A DNA stretch of 64,000 nt from Pelagicoccus sp. SDUM812003 (GTDB taxonomy: Bacteria > Verrucomicrobiota > Verrucomicrobiia > Opitutales > Opitutaceae). The position numbers and the translations under genes were made by a program. Location of the stretch: NCBI RefSeq assembly GCF_031127815.1, contig NZ_JARXHY010000013.1, positions 1-64,000 on the forward strand. The letters run 5' to 3'. Position 1 is the stretch's first letter. Every line of letters begins with the position of its first letter. This document shows positions 1 through 12,545 of the stretch, piece by piece. The notes below the pieces were generated by a model. The model was not told where the DNA came from. It worked only from the letters and a program-made list of their open reading frames with translations, and did not search any database.

Positions 1-131
1 TTTGCCTGCGGGGCCTCGCGGTTGATCTGGAAGATCTCCGGGGTGTCGAGCTCGTTCCCCTGGCCGAAGAGGCTGAAGGAGCAAGCGATCGCTGCTGAGA
101 CGGTCAAAAGGGTTTTTCTGGCGATGGCCAT
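1..131 (-). CDS. GH2-like beta-galactosidase, N-terminal fragment
   Basis: A reading frame opens with ATG at 131 on the minus strand and runs off the left edge after 43 codons. The first roughly 23 residues form a signal peptide (MAIARKTLLTV, a hydrophobic core, then a cut near SLFGQ). The mature start NELDTPEIFQINREAP resembles the opening of secreted family 2 beta-galactosidases, which begin with an 'n-pe-f-iN-ep-p' stretch. From the family one expects a periplasmic enzyme of about 1000 residues, but only the N-terminus is visible here. The neighbouring GH43 gene on the same strand fits a polysaccharide-use cluster that extends left of the window. The gene is real with good likelihood; the family call rests on a short motif. 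Confidence 0.55.
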   Translation of the reverse strand, partial: MAIARKTLLTVSAAIACSFSLFGQGNELDTPEIFQINREAPQA

Positions 132-300
132 GATTGGGGGTGATGGGCTGGGTTATCGTTTGAAACGGGGGGTGAGGTCGGGGCGCAGTCCGTTGCCCGA
201 GGCCCGGACTCCTGCCAAAGGATATAAGGATCGCGCCGGATCGTCCATCCCCCGATCAGGGGAAAGTCGGGTGATGCTGAGGCGCTTCAAGAGGCGGCTG

Positions 301-1329
301 CTAATGGGCGGATTCAGAAACGCCCCAGCGCTTTTCGACGCGCTCCAGTTCTTCGGCGCTGAGCGGGATCACCGAGCCATGGCGGAAATGGAACGGAAAC
401 GTGAAATCGTCGGCGGGTTCAAACCGCCCTGAGGCCAGGTCGCTGGTGACGAACGGCTGGTAGCCGGTGCCCTTGGAGTACTGGTCGAGAATAAGGCACC
501 AACGGCCGGTTTCCGGATCGAGCTGGTAGCACTCCGGACCTTCGTAGCCGCGCAGGCGCGAAAGGGAGAAGCCGGATACGTCGCTCCAGGGACCCGAGAG
601 GCGAGCGGCGGTCTCCATGGTGATGGACTTGTATTTCTCGTCCTTGGTGAAACGGTAGTAGTTTTCCCCATCGTTGATGATGGTGGTGTCGATCACGGTG
701 GTCGGTTTTTCGATGAAGATGAACGGCTCCCCAAAGCTCACGAAGTCCGGCGTGCGGGCCGCCCAGATGCGGTGCTTGGCGAAGTCGTCGCGGCCGGTGG
801 TGGAGGCCCAAAACACCAGGTATTCGCCATTCTCCTCGTCGTAGATCGCCTCCGGAGCCCATGTGCAACCGGCGTCTTCGGGGGCGACTTCCACTAGGCG
901 CGGCTCGGACCAGTCCACCAGGTTGCTTGATTCGAAAACCACGATATTGTGGCTGCCCTCGGTCACGGCGCGGCCCCAGTCGGGGTTGAGGTTGATCGAG
1001 AGATCGGTGGCCACCATGTAGAACGTTTCGCCGTCGCGGGAGCGAAGCAGATAGGGGTCGCGCAGGCCTTTTTCACCTTTGTCGCTGACCAGCGCCGGCT
1101 CGCCGTCGTTGAGCGCCTTCCAATCCTGGCCGTTGCGGCTGACCGCGAAGTAGATTTGCTCGGTGAGCGGCGTTTGCTCGCCTTTGAAGGTCGCGAAGAG
1201 GTAGCCGGCTGGGTCGGCTGCCAGCAGGGCGGTGCCCATGGCGGCCAGCGATGCGAGCGAGGCCTTGAGCAAGGCGCTCAGGGGACGAAAGGAAGTGGGG
1301 GAAGGGAGCGGTGAGTTTCGATAGGGCAT
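301..1329 (-). CDS. Secreted glycoside hydrolase, family 43-like
   Basis: A 342-residue protein with an N-terminal secretion signal ending near ALLAADPAG (about residue 37), followed by one five-bladed beta-propeller-sized domain. Candidate catalytic residues of the GH43 pattern are D91 in LRDPYLL, D214 in VIDTTI and E266 in YEGPEC. GH43 enzymes usually remove arabinose or xylose from plant or algal glycans; the substrate cannot be read from the sequence. The frame stays open to 1422, but ATG at 1329 is preferred because the signal peptide follows it directly. It lies 170 bases upstream of, and on the same strand as, the truncated GH2-like gene and may share its transcript. Confidence 0.85.
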   Translation of the reverse strand: MPYRNSPLPSPTSFRPLSALLKASLASLAAMGTALLAADPAGYLFATFKGEQTPLTEQIYFAVSRNGQDWKALNDGEPALVSDKGEKGLRDPYLLRSRDGETFYMVATDLSINLNPDWGRAVTEGSHNIVVFESSNLVDWSEPRLVEVAPEDAGCTWAPEAIYDEENGEYLVFWASTTGRDDFAKHRIWAARTPDFVSFGEPFIFIEKPTTVIDTTIINDGENYYRFTKDEKYKSITMETAARLSGPWSDVSGFSLSRLRGYEGPECYQLDPETGRWCLILDQYSKGTGYQPFVTSDLASGRFEPADDFTFPFHFRHGSVIPLSAEELERVEKRWGVSESAH

Positions 1330-1496
1330 GACGTGTTTCGGCCGGGGTGATCGTTTCGGGCGGAGTATGGTGGCTATCATTTGGCGGGGTCGTGGATGGG
1401 CAAGCAGATCCAATTCCCCCATTTGGGGGAGGCGGGGCAGGGCGATCGCTGTCCTGATTTGGAGCTTGGCGAACGACTTCAGGGCTTCCGATTTCC

Positions 1497-4400
1497 TCAG
1501 AGGGCGCTCTCAGGAAGGCGGAAGCGAGCTCTCGAGCCGTCTCGATCGGAGGTGACCTCCAGGCGCACGTCGATGCGCTCCTTGAGTTCGGGCACGTGGG
1601 AAATGATGCCGACCAATCGACCTTTTTCTCGCAGGTCCATGAGGGATTTCAGGGCTTCGTCGAGGGCTTCCTGGTCTAGAGTGCCGAAGCCTTCGTCGAT
1701 GAAGAGGGCTTCCATGCGGATGCCGCCGGCGTAGCTTTGCACCACGTCAGCCAGTCCGAGGGCTAGTGAGAGCGAGGCCAGGAATGACTCGCCGCCGGAG
1801 AGCGTATTGACGCTGCGGGTTTGCCCGGTGAACTCGTCGAAGACATCCAGATCCAAACCCGAGGCGCGGCGCATATCCTCGCGCTCGCGTCGACGCTCCA
1901 ATCGATAGCGTCCGCGGCTCATGCGCTCCAGGCGAGTGGTGGCGGCCAGCAAGGTATCGTCGAGAAAGGCGGTCAGAACGAAACGCTGCAGGGTCATGCC
2001 GAGGGCGTTTCTGCCGTTGACCGCGTCGCTGACTCGTCCGGCCACGGAAAAGGTTTCCTCCAGCGCTCCGTAGGCCTTCTGGAGCTCCGCTAGGCGCAGC
2101 AGGGCTTTGTCCAAATCCTCTAGTTCCTTGATCGCGCCGGCGCGCTCGTCCCGTTTGCTCTGCAAGGCGGTTTCAGCCGCTCGAGCTCGGGCTTGGGTCG
2201 CTTCCAGATCGGGCGGCGCTTCGGCGTCGGCTTTGCGCAGCGCTTCCTCGGCCCGTCGGCTTCGGTCTCTCGCCGCGGCGAGACGCTTTTCGTGCTCCTC
2301 CAACTGCTCTTCCAGCCCTCGAAGAGTTTCGGGAGGCCGCTGAGCGGCTTGCCAGGCTTCATCGTTCTCGAAGGCCGCTGCCTGCAAGGCCTTTTGCCAA
2401 ACCTCTTCCGCTTCCCGCGCCTCCTTGTCAGCTTTTTCGCCGCTCTTGGCTAGCGATTCGATGCGGGTCTGGGACTTTTGCAGCGATGTAAGGCTTTTCT
2501 GATACAGATCGTCGATTCGCTTGGTTTCGCGATCGATGGCCGAGATGTCTTTCTCCGCTTGATCGAGGCGTTTCTGTAGAGCCTGCGGCGCCCTCAGGTC
2601 CTCTGGAATGTCCTGCGAAAGATGGGAAACGGAGGTCTGGATCTGCGTCAGCTCGGTCTGCCCAGCCACGCGTTTCGCCTCCGCGGCTCGGTAGGCGGCT
2701 TGCGTTTCCGCGAGCTGTTTCTTGGCTTTCTCAAGAGCGTCTTCTGCGAGCTCGGAAACCAGTTTTCGGGCCTTCGCCAGCTGCTCGCTCAGCGTTCGGC
2801 TCTGATCCTGAAGCGCTTGAGGAGCCGTTTTGACCTCGGCCAGGGCCTCGCGTTTCGCCTTGAGCCGTTCGACTTCGGAATTGGCGAGCTTCCACTCCTC
2901 GCGGGCGTCTTCCAGACGCTTTTCGGTTTGGGCGACGGCGGTTCGGGCGGCTTTCAGCTTCTGCTCGGAGGGCAGGGAGTCTCCTTTGCTCAGATGCGGC
3001 GCGGGGTGGTGCTCGGATCCGCAAACTGGACAGGGCGTATTCGGAGTCAACTGGCTCGCCAGCACGGCGGCTTGTCCCGAGTCCCAGCGCTCTTGCTCTT
3101 CCTGCAGCTGCGTCTGCTGCTTCTTGAGCTCCTCCGACAGACGCAGCCCAGCGTCTTTCTTTTTGCTCAGCTCGGCCAGCTTCGGCTTCAGTTGCGTGTC
3201 GAGTTCTCCCGCTTGCTTGAGAATCGCCAGCTGTTCCTGGGCGCTCTTCAGGTCCGCCTCGAGCTTGGGGATGCTCGACTTGGCTTCGAGGGCTTGGGCC
3301 CGCCGCTTTTCGATTTCCGGCAGTTTCTCTTCTCCTGCGGCAACTGCTTTCAGCAACCGTTCAGCCTCCGCCGAGAGGGATTTCGCTTCCTTCGCTTTCG
3401 CTTCGTGCTCGGCGTTCGCTTTGGTCCAGATGGAGAGTTTGGCGATTAGCGGCTGGAGCTGGGATATGCGCTCCTGCAAGGCCGTCTTGCGGGCGGATTC
3501 CTTCTGGTGGTTTTCGCGCAAGGACCGAGCGCTCTCCAGAGCGGTGTTGAGAGCGGGCAGCTGCTTTTTCTCGGATTCCAGCTCGGCCCCGATCTCGGAC
3601 GACTGCTTCTTCGCGCGTATCCAGATTTCCCGTTCAGAGCGAATGGCGGACGCCTGGCGAGCGGCAGTCAACTGTTTGCGAAGAGCCTCGATTTCCTCTT
3701 TGCGAGCCTTCAGTTCGCTCAGCTCTTTCCTGGCGGCAAGGGCCTCCTTGAACTGCTCGCTGAGCCGTTTGGCGCCTTCGAGTTCTGTGGCGGTTTTCTC
3801 CTTTTTCTCCAGGAGCGGTTTGAGGTCCGTATCTATTTGGGAAAGGTGTCGCCGAAGGGAGGCGCGTTTTTCTCGCAAGGCGTCAGGCGTCTCCACGCCA
3901 TGGGTTTGCAGCAGGGCGAGCTTGTGGCGCTCGCTTTCTCGAGCCTGTTCTTCGATCGAACGGGCCTTGGCTTTCAGGCGCTCCGCTAGCTTCGAGTAGA
4001 GACCGGTGCCGAACAAGGTCTCGAGGATTTCTTCGCGCTTTTTGGAATCCGCTTCCAGCACCTCGCGGAAGCGTCCCTGCGGAATGAGGATGACCTGACG
4101 GAACTGCTCCGCGGAAAATCCCAGCAATCGAGCGATTTCGCTGTTGACCAGACCAGCCTTGGTCGCGAGAGGCGTCCAGCCGTCGTCGCCATCTCCTGGA
4201 TCCGTGCCCGAAATCTGGGTACGGAATAGCCGGGCTTCCGCGGGACGTTTGGTCGTGCCGGTACCGCGTTTCTTGGCGACTTCCTGCTCTGGGGAGCGCT
4301 CCACCCGATAGATGGCGGCGCCGATGCGAAAGTCGAATCGGACCAAGGTTTCGAATTCCGGTCCCGCTTGCTGGCTTCTCATCTGGGCGGCGCTGCGGCC

Positions 4401-4577
4401 AGCTCCGGAGGTTTCGCCGTAGAGGGCGTAGGTCATGGCGTCGAGCAAGGTGGTCTTGCCCGATCCGGTGGGCCCGTGGATGAGGAAGAACTCGTGTTGG
4501 CCGAGATCGGTGAAGTCGAGCGTTTGGCGCCTGGCGTAGGGACCGAACGCTTCCAAGGTCAGGCGAAGCGGCCTCAT
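1497..4577 (-). CDS. sbcC: Exonuclease SbcCD, ATPase subunit SbcC
   Basis: This 1026-residue protein is the SMC/Rad50-like ATPase of the SbcCD nuclease, which opens DNA hairpins and trims double-strand ends. The Walker A motif GPTGSGKT is at residues 35-42. Two long Glu/Lys/Ala-rich coiled coils flank a zinc hook, CPVC, near residues 516-519. The ABC signature LSGGESF and the Walker B stretch FIDEGFGTLD sit near the C-terminus. The length is usual for the family. The ATG overlaps the stop of sbcD by four bases (ATGA), which indicates translational coupling in a two-gene operon. Confidence 0.96.
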   Translation of the reverse strand: MRPLRLTLEAFGPYARRQTLDFTDLGQHEFFLIHGPTGSGKTTLLDAMTYALYGETSGAGRSAAQMRSQQAGPEFETLVRFDFRIGAAIYRVERSPEQEVAKKRGTGTTKRPAEARLFRTQISGTDPGDGDDGWTPLATKAGLVNSEIARLLGFSAEQFRQVILIPQGRFREVLEADSKKREEILETLFGTGLYSKLAERLKAKARSIEEQARESERHKLALLQTHGVETPDALREKRASLRRHLSQIDTDLKPLLEKKEKTATELEGAKRLSEQFKEALAARKELSELKARKEEIEALRKQLTAARQASAIRSEREIWIRAKKQSSEIGAELESEKKQLPALNTALESARSLRENHQKESARKTALQERISQLQPLIAKLSIWTKANAEHEAKAKEAKSLSAEAERLLKAVAAGEEKLPEIEKRRAQALEAKSSIPKLEADLKSAQEQLAILKQAGELDTQLKPKLAELSKKKDAGLRLSEELKKQQTQLQEEQERWDSGQAAVLASQLTPNTPCPVCGSEHHPAPHLSKGDSLPSEQKLKAARTAVAQTEKRLEDAREEWKLANSEVERLKAKREALAEVKTAPQALQDQSRTLSEQLAKARKLVSELAEDALEKAKKQLAETQAAYRAAEAKRVAGQTELTQIQTSVSHLSQDIPEDLRAPQALQKRLDQAEKDISAIDRETKRIDDLYQKSLTSLQKSQTRIESLAKSGEKADKEAREAEEVWQKALQAAAFENDEAWQAAQRPPETLRGLEEQLEEHEKRLAAARDRSRRAEEALRKADAEAPPDLEATQARARAAETALQSKRDERAGAIKELEDLDKALLRLAELQKAYGALEETFSVAGRVSDAVNGRNALGMTLQRFVLTAFLDDTLLAATTRLERMSRGRYRLERRREREDMRRASGLDLDVFDEFTGQTRSVNTLSGGESFLASLSLALGLADVVQSYAGGIRMEALFIDEGFGTLDQEALDEALKSLMDLREKGRLVGIISHVPELKERIDVRLEVTSDRDGSRARFRLPESAL

Positions 4578-5725
4578 GAAGAAACCTCCTGTCGCTCGGC
4601 GTCTTCGCGACGAAGCTCCTCTAGCGTTTCCTCGAAGAGGGCGGTTTCAAGCGTGCTGGGCTCTCGTTCCAGAACCTCGCTGAAAAAGCTGGAAAACAGC
4701 TCGCTCTCGGTAGCCTGCTGGCGTTTGGCGACGTTTGAAACGGCGCTGGCCTCGCGAGTGAGGAATCGTCGCTCCAGCTGAAGTACGTTCGGATACGCCT
4801 CGCGCAGTCGACCGATGGCGTTGAGCAAGGCGCCTTGGTCAGTCAGAACGACGCGCAAGTAGTCCGCTCTCTGTCCATCGTCCGGAGCGGCTGCGATGAG
4901 CTGGCCAAGCTCCCCTTCGATCGTGCGCACGTCTCGTCGAGCCGTCATGGGTATGTGTTTGGTGGATACCGATCCCGCGTCGTCGATATCCACGATGGTG
5001 ACGGATTTGACGTGGTCCGCTTCCGAGAAGGAGTATTTCATAGGAGAGCCCGCATACAGGCAGCGTTCGGATACGCTTTGAGCTGCGTGCAAGTGGCCGA
5101 GGGCTGTGTAGTGAAAATCCTGGAAAACGTCGACCGGCACAGTGCCGGCGCCGCCCACGGAGAGTGGACGCTCCGAATCGGATTCCGTCCTAGCTCCCGC
5201 CACGAAAGCGTGCGCCACCAGGACGCGCGCACGGTCCGGCGAAAAGCGATCCCGCATGCGCTCGATGCAACAGGCCACAGCCGAAGCGTGATCCCGGACG
5301 GTGAGATCTCCCGACCAAGCTCGCACCTCCGCCGGCTCGGCGAAGGGCAGGGCGAAAATGTCCACATCGCCAAGGGTGATCGGAGTCAAGGCGCGCTCGA
5401 AGTCTGCTACGATGTGCAGTCCCGCTTTCTGCAACAGCGTGGAGCCGTACCCGACGCGCGTGGCGCTGTCGTGATTTCCCGGTATGGCGATGATGGGAAC
5501 GTTGACTTCGCTGATGATCCGCTGCCAAGTGCGATCCAGCAAAGCGACCGCCTCTGGAGGAGGTACGGCCCGATCGTATAGGTCGCCCGCCACGATCACG
5601 GCGGCCACGTTTTCCGCTTTGGCGATCTCCACTATCCGATCAAGAACCGCCGATTGATCGTCAGTGAGATGGATTTGATGGAAAATTCGACCTAGGTGCC
5701 AGTCAGCGGTGTGGAGAAACTTCAT
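4574..5725 (-). CDS. sbcD: Exonuclease SbcCD, nuclease subunit SbcD
   Basis: A 383-residue Mre11-type metallophosphoesterase, the catalytic partner of SbcC. All the metal-binding blocks are visible: HTADWHLGR near the N-terminus (residues 5-13), VAGDLYDRA, IPGNHDS and GHLHAAQ. It binds two manganese ions and cuts hairpins and DNA ends together with SbcC. It is the first gene of the pair and begins about 95 bases from the tandem repeat array that follows tRNA-Phe, in the same orientation. The array's terminators would separate the two transcripts. No unusual residues were seen. Confidence 0.96.
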   Translation of the reverse strand: MKFLHTADWHLGRIFHQIHLTDDQSAVLDRIVEIAKAENVAAVIVAGDLYDRAVPPPEAVALLDRTWQRIISEVNVPIIAIPGNHDSATRVGYGSTLLQKAGLHIVADFERALTPITLGDVDIFALPFAEPAEVRAWSGDLTVRDHASAVACCIERMRDRFSPDRARVLVAHAFVAGARTESDSERPLSVGGAGTVPVDVFQDFHYTALGHLHAAQSVSERCLYAGSPMKYSFSEADHVKSVTIVDIDDAGSVSTKHIPMTARRDVRTIEGELGQLIAAAPDDGQRADYLRVVLTDQGALLNAIGRLREAYPNVLQLERRFLTREASAVSNVAKRQQATESELFSSFFSEVLEREPSTLETALFEETLEELRREDAERQEVSS

Positions 5726-5847
5726 GGGCGAGGGAAATCGGCCAGCATGGGAGGCTGCCGCCCGAGATCAACCGCGGAGTGTGGCCTGCCGTTTCTCGAA
5801 GCGTCTCGCACGCTGAGACATCGAAGATGAAGGGTCCCAGAACGCAC

Positions 5848-5879
5848 AAAAAACGCCCCCATTGCTGGAGGCGTTTTTT
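5848..5879 (-). terminator. Intrinsic terminator, distal repeat unit
   Basis: On the minus strand, AAAAAACGCC leads into a stem with a short loop around AGCAAT and ends in GGCGTTTTTT. The stem is G+C-rich next to the loop and ends in a run of six T. It is the last of three identical terminators spaced 143 bases apart downstream of tRNA-Phe. Confidence 0.85.
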
Positions 5880-5990
5880 CACGGGAGTGAGCCGAGACAA
5901 TAGGTGGTGGCGGGACCCGGTTACCGAGCGCAGCGACACCTGAGGAGCCACAGCGACGAAGCATCGAAGCTGAAGGGTCCCAGAACGCAC

Positions 5991-6022
5991 AAAAAACGCC
6001 CCCATTGCTGGAGGCGTTTTTT
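5991..6022 (-). terminator. Intrinsic terminator, middle repeat unit
   Basis: This is identical in sequence to the terminators at 5848-5879 and 6134-6165. It would catch transcripts that read through the first one. Confidence 0.85.
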
Positions 6023-6133
6023 CACGGGAGTGAGCCGAGACAATAAGTGGTGGCGGGACCCGGTTACCGAGCGCAGCGACACCTGAGGAGCCACAGCGAC
6101 GAAGCATCGAAGATGAAGGGTCCCAGAACGCAC

Positions 6134-6165
6134 AAAAAACGCCCCCATTGCTGGAGGCGTTTTTT
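6134..6165 (-). terminator. Intrinsic terminator nearest to tRNA-Phe
   Basis: The hairpin begins 25 bases after the encoded CCA end of tRNA-Phe and carries a T run on the minus strand. It is the primary terminator expected for the tRNA transcript. The sequence between the CCA and the hairpin is copied in the repeat units. Confidence 0.9.
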
Positions 6166-6190
6166 CACGGGAGTGAGCCGAGACAATAAG

Positions 6191-6266
<76 letters not shown>

Positions 6267-6285
6267 GCCGCTAGAAAGATCACGG

Positions 6286-6313
6286 ACAATAGGATGGGGC
6301 GGGGCGCCGTCAA
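6286..6313 (-). promoter_or_regulatory. Sigma-70-type promoter of tRNA-Phe
   Basis: On the minus strand TTGACG (6308-6313) and TATTGT (6286-6291) are separated by 16 bases. The -10 box lies 20 bases before the mature 5' end of tRNA-Phe, which suits a short 5' leader. Both boxes match the consensus closely. Confidence 0.7.
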
Positions 6314-6571
6314 TGGGAATTTTCGCAAATTTTCCGGCGTGGGAAGAGGGGCGTTTTCGCGGGACATCGAGGTGGCCGCATTGGGGATCGTCCTCTTCGT
6401 AAGCTGCTAGGCGCGAGATGGTTATCGGAAGGGTGGTTCCCGACTTGAAATGCTGTCGGAAAGAGAGGCTGAGACAGAGGAGACCGGCTTGCGGCGGGGC
6501 TTGGACTTCGCTGTGGACGAGGAAGGTTTTTCAGGGCCTGCATTCCAAAGCGGGGTCGAGCCGTAAGCTTA
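6314..6571. other. Gene-free gap between tRNA-Phe and efflux operon
   Basis: Apart from the tRNA promoter at its edge, this gap shows no RNA gene, strong hairpin or convincing short gene. It should hold the promoter of the plus-strand efflux operon, but no clear -35/-10 pair was recognised. Open frames running across it on the minus strand look like chance. Confidence 0.5.
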
Positions 6572-8041
6572 GTGGGAGATGGGCTGCGACGGCGAACTGT
6601 TGCGGCTGAGTCACTTAAAACGAACATCGATTTGGGACACGGAAAGGAAAAAGGAGTAGGAGATCGGCTTTCGGGCTGCTTCTTCGCGGCTGCGCTTTGC
6701 ATCTGGCTAGCGGGTTGCGCCTCGGTGGACACGGGCTCGCTTGATGATGCGGTCACGAAGGCGGCGCCTTTTTCTCGGAGCGGCGAGGTGTCGCTGGAGG
6801 AGCGATGGTGGCAGGCCTTTGAGGATGAGCAACTGGATCGGCTGGTTGAAACTGGCTTGTCGGAAAATATCAGTCTCGAGGCGGCTTGGAATCGCCTCGA
6901 AGCGGCCCGGGCCGTTGCTCGGCGATCTCAGGCGGATCTCTATCCGCGTTTGGATGCGGTGGCGTCGGCTAGTCGGAATCGTCCAGAGGATAGGACTTCG
7001 GGCGATCGCTTCAGCGCCGGTTTGGCGGCGGACTACGAGGTGGATCTTTGGGGACGGGTGCGGGCAAGCGCCCGAGCGTCGGATTTCGAGGCCGCGGCCA
7101 CGCGGGAGGACTATCGAGCGGCAGCCCTGACCTTGTCTGCGGAGATTACGCGAAACTGGTTCGCCTGGATCACCGCCCAAGCTCAGCATGATTTGCTGGA
7201 AGATCAGCTCACCGCCAACGAACAAGTGTTGCAGCTGATCGAAAACCGCTTCAGCAGCGGCCAACTGCGCAGCGTCGATGTGTTGCGTCAGCGGCAGCTC
7301 GTGGAAGCGACTCGTGAACAGGTCTACGTTTCCGAGGCCCGTATTCAGGTTTTGGAGCACCTGCTGCAAACCTTGCTCGGTCGAGCCCCGCAAGAAGATT
7401 TTTCCTATGCTGAAGGGATGTTGCCGAACTTGCCGCCGTTGCCGGAAACCGGTTTGCCTAGCGATCTACTGCAGCGGCGGCCTGATCTGCGTGGCGCAGC
7501 GTTCGCTTTGGAGGCGGCCAGCGCGGATGCCGCTCGAGCGGCGAGAGATCGTCTGCCGCGGCTGAGCTTGGGCGGAGAGCTGCTCAGCGAGGGGGATGAG
7601 ATTGAGAATGTGTTTGACGACTGGATACGTCGCATCGCGGCGGACGTGATCGCTCCCGTGTTTGCTGGTGGAGCGTTGTCGGCGGAAGCTGAGCGTACGC
7701 GAGCGGTGACGGAGCAGCGCTTGGCGGAGTACGGGCAGGCGGCGTTGGATGCGTTTCGCGAAGTGGAGGACGCTCTCGCTCGAGAGCGAGGGCAAGAGAA
7801 GCGTCTGCAGAGCTTGCAGGAGCAGGAACGCTTGGCGGATCGATCCTACGAGCAGCTGCGCGTGGAGTATTTCAATGGCGTGGGGAACTACATCGACGTG
7901 CTAACGGCCCAGACGGATTTGCAGCAGCTGCGACGGGATCTGTTGGAGGGCCGATTTCAACTCTACGAATACCGCATCGCATTGTATCGAGCGCTGGCAG
8001 GGGGATTTGAGACCCCACGTGAAGAGGAGGATGAATCATGA
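6572..8041 (+). CDS. Outer-membrane efflux lipoprotein, TolC/NodT family
   Basis: The outer-membrane channel of a tripartite RND efflux system. A lipoprotein signal with lipobox WLAGC places the acylated cysteine at residue 49 of the long form. Two repeated coiled-coil OEP domains follow, each with the typical SLEAAWNRLEAARA-like helix; the second repeat ends with YFNGVGNYIDVLTAQ. The N-terminus is uncertain: ATG at 6572 gives an unusually long n-region, while TTG at 6632 gives a normal 28-residue signal, but neither has a clear Shine-Dalgarno. It is the first gene of an operon with the adaptor (8115) and pump (9324); channel-first order is less common than channel-last. Confidence 0.9.
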   Translation: MGDGLRRRTVAAESLKTNIDLGHGKEKGVGDRLSGCFFAAALCIWLAGCASVDTGSLDDAVTKAAPFSRSGEVSLEERWWQAFEDEQLDRLVETGLSENISLEAAWNRLEAARAVARRSQADLYPRLDAVASASRNRPEDRTSGDRFSAGLAADYEVDLWGRVRASARASDFEAAATREDYRAAALTLSAEITRNWFAWITAQAQHDLLEDQLTANEQVLQLIENRFSSGQLRSVDVLRQRQLVEATREQVYVSEARIQVLEHLLQTLLGRAPQEDFSYAEGMLPNLPPLPETGLPSDLLQRRPDLRGAAFALEAASADAARAARDRLPRLSLGGELLSEGDEIENVFDDWIRRIAADVIAPVFAGGALSAEAERTRAVTEQRLAEYGQAALDAFREVEDALARERGQEKRLQSLQEQERLADRSYEQLRVEYFNGVGNYIDVLTAQTDLQQLRRDLLEGRFQLYEYRIALYRALAGGFETPREEEDES

Positions 8042-8114
8042 GAGCTATGACGTGTAAGGGAAAACCAGATACAGTGCGAGCGATTGGGTGTTCGCGCGAA
8101 GAAAGGAGCATGTC

Positions 8115-9323
8115 ATGAGTCGATGGGTGACGGGTTTGATTTGTTTGGCGGTCTTGGCCTTGGCGGCCGGGGTGACTACGGTGATCTTTTTCACCGAGCC
8201 CACCGCCCAGCGCGAGGGTGCGACTAAGCGCACCGCCATGCTGGTGGAGGTGCAAACTGTTCAGCGTGGCGACTACAAGCCCGTGATCGCGGCTATGGGC
8301 ACGGTGGAGCCAGCGGAAGAGGTGATGCTCAGCCCGCGGGTAAGCGGCGAAGTGCTGGAGCGTTCGCCGGTATTCACGCCAGGTGGCGTCGCGGAGAAAG
8401 GCGAAATGCTGATTCGCATCGATGCGGCGGATTACGAAGCGGCGTTGGCGGAGCGGCGTAGCGAGTTGCAGCAGGCTGAGGCGGATTTGAACATTGAGAT
8501 GGGACGGCAATCGATCGCGGAGGACGATTTCGAATTGTTGGGCGAGGACTTGAACTCGGAACGTCGTTCGCTGGTGTTGCGCGAACCGCAGCTGCAAACG
8601 GCCCAGGCTCGAGTGGAAGCGGCTCAGGCGGCGGTGCGGCGAGCGGAGCTGGACCTGCAGCGCACGGAGGTGAAGGCGCCATTTGACGCTCAGGTGCTGA
8701 CGCGCGAGGTGACGGTCGGTTCGCAGGTCGGACCGGGCGACACGCTGGGTCATTTGGTGGGACGCGATCGCTATTGGGTGGCCACGGCGGTGCCGCTATC
8801 GAAGCTGCGCTGGATCGAGTTTGGCGAAGGGGAGGATGGTCAGCCAGCCAAGGCCCGCGTCCGCAACCGAGCTGCTTGGCCGGAGGGCGTTTATCGCGAG
8901 GGAGAAGTGTATCAGTTGGTGGGTACGCTGGAGTCCGCCACGCGCATGGCTCGAGTCCTGGTCGAGGTGCCGGATCCGTTGGGCGATCGAGTGGTGAGCT
9001 CGGATAAGCCCGTCTTGATGATCGGGGCCTTTGTCGAGGTGTTGATCAACGCCCGTCCTATCGAAAACGTCGTTCGAGTGGATCGCGACTACGTGCGTCA
9101 AGGCGCAACGGTTTGGGTGATGGACGAAGAGGATGCGCTTCGTATTCGGAAGGTGGATATCGAGTTTCAGGACGAGCAGTATGCCTATGTTTCCGAAGGG
9201 TTGGAGGATGGCGATCGTGTGGTGACGACCAATCTGGCTACGCCAATCGATGGCTCTCCCTTGAGGCTAGAGGGCGAGGAAACGGTTTCGGACGAGGCGT
9301 CGGAATCTGGGGAGGACCGTTAG
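8115..9323 (+). CDS. RND efflux periplasmic adaptor (membrane fusion protein)
   Basis: A 402-residue adaptor linking the inner-membrane pump to the outer-membrane channel. It has one N-terminal membrane anchor (WVTGLICLAVLALAAGV, residues 4-20). A split lipoyl domain follows (MGTVEPAEEVMLSPRVSG and later LQRTEVKAPFDAQVL), with a short Glu/Arg/Ala-rich alpha-hairpin between the halves, then beta-barrel and membrane-proximal domains. The start at 8115 is chosen over 8088 because AAAGGAGC lies just upstream and the anchor follows directly. Its stop codon abuts the ATG of the pump gene, so the two are probably translationally coupled. The drug or metabolite exported cannot be read from the sequence. 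Confidence 0.93.
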   Translation: MSRWVTGLICLAVLALAAGVTTVIFFTEPTAQREGATKRTAMLVEVQTVQRGDYKPVIAAMGTVEPAEEVMLSPRVSGEVLERSPVFTPGGVAEKGEMLIRIDAADYEAALAERRSELQQAEADLNIEMGRQSIAEDDFELLGEDLNSERRSLVLREPQLQTAQARVEAAQAAVRRAELDLQRTEVKAPFDAQVLTREVTVGSQVGPGDTLGHLVGRDRYWVATAVPLSKLRWIEFGEGEDGQPAKARVRNRAAWPEGVYREGEVYQLVGTLESATRMARVLVEVPDPLGDRVVSSDKPVLMIGAFVEVLINARPIENVVRVDRDYVRQGATVWVMDEEDALRIRKVDIEFQDEQYAYVSEGLEDGDRVVTTNLATPIDGSPLRLEGEETVSDEASESGEDR

Positions 9324-12437
<3,114 letters not shown>

Positions 12438-12447
12438 AGGTTTGAAG

Positions 12448-12543
12448 AAGGTGGAGCGGGACCTCCGGGCCCTCTCTTTGATGGAGGCGTCGTTTGGCTT
12501 TGGATGCGCGAAAGGAACGCGCCCGGAGGTCGCGTCCCACCTT
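12448..12543. repeat. 96-bp imperfect inverted repeat in convergent gap
   Basis: The left arm at 12448-12470 and the right arm at 12521-12543 match in 20 of 23 positions as reverse complements; the shared core is ACCTCCGGGC. The 50-base centre is unrelated. It fills the whole gap between two convergent genes, so it could act as a bidirectional terminator or be a small mobile (MITE-like) hairpin. No T run follows either arm, and no second copy was noticed in the window. Confidence 0.7.
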
Positions 12544-12545
12544 TG

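Noticed and set aside
2622-3999. Long open frames on the plus strand opposite sbcC
   Set aside because: They are mirror frames of the Glu/Lys-rich coiled coil and give Phe/Leu/Ser-rich, low-complexity translations.
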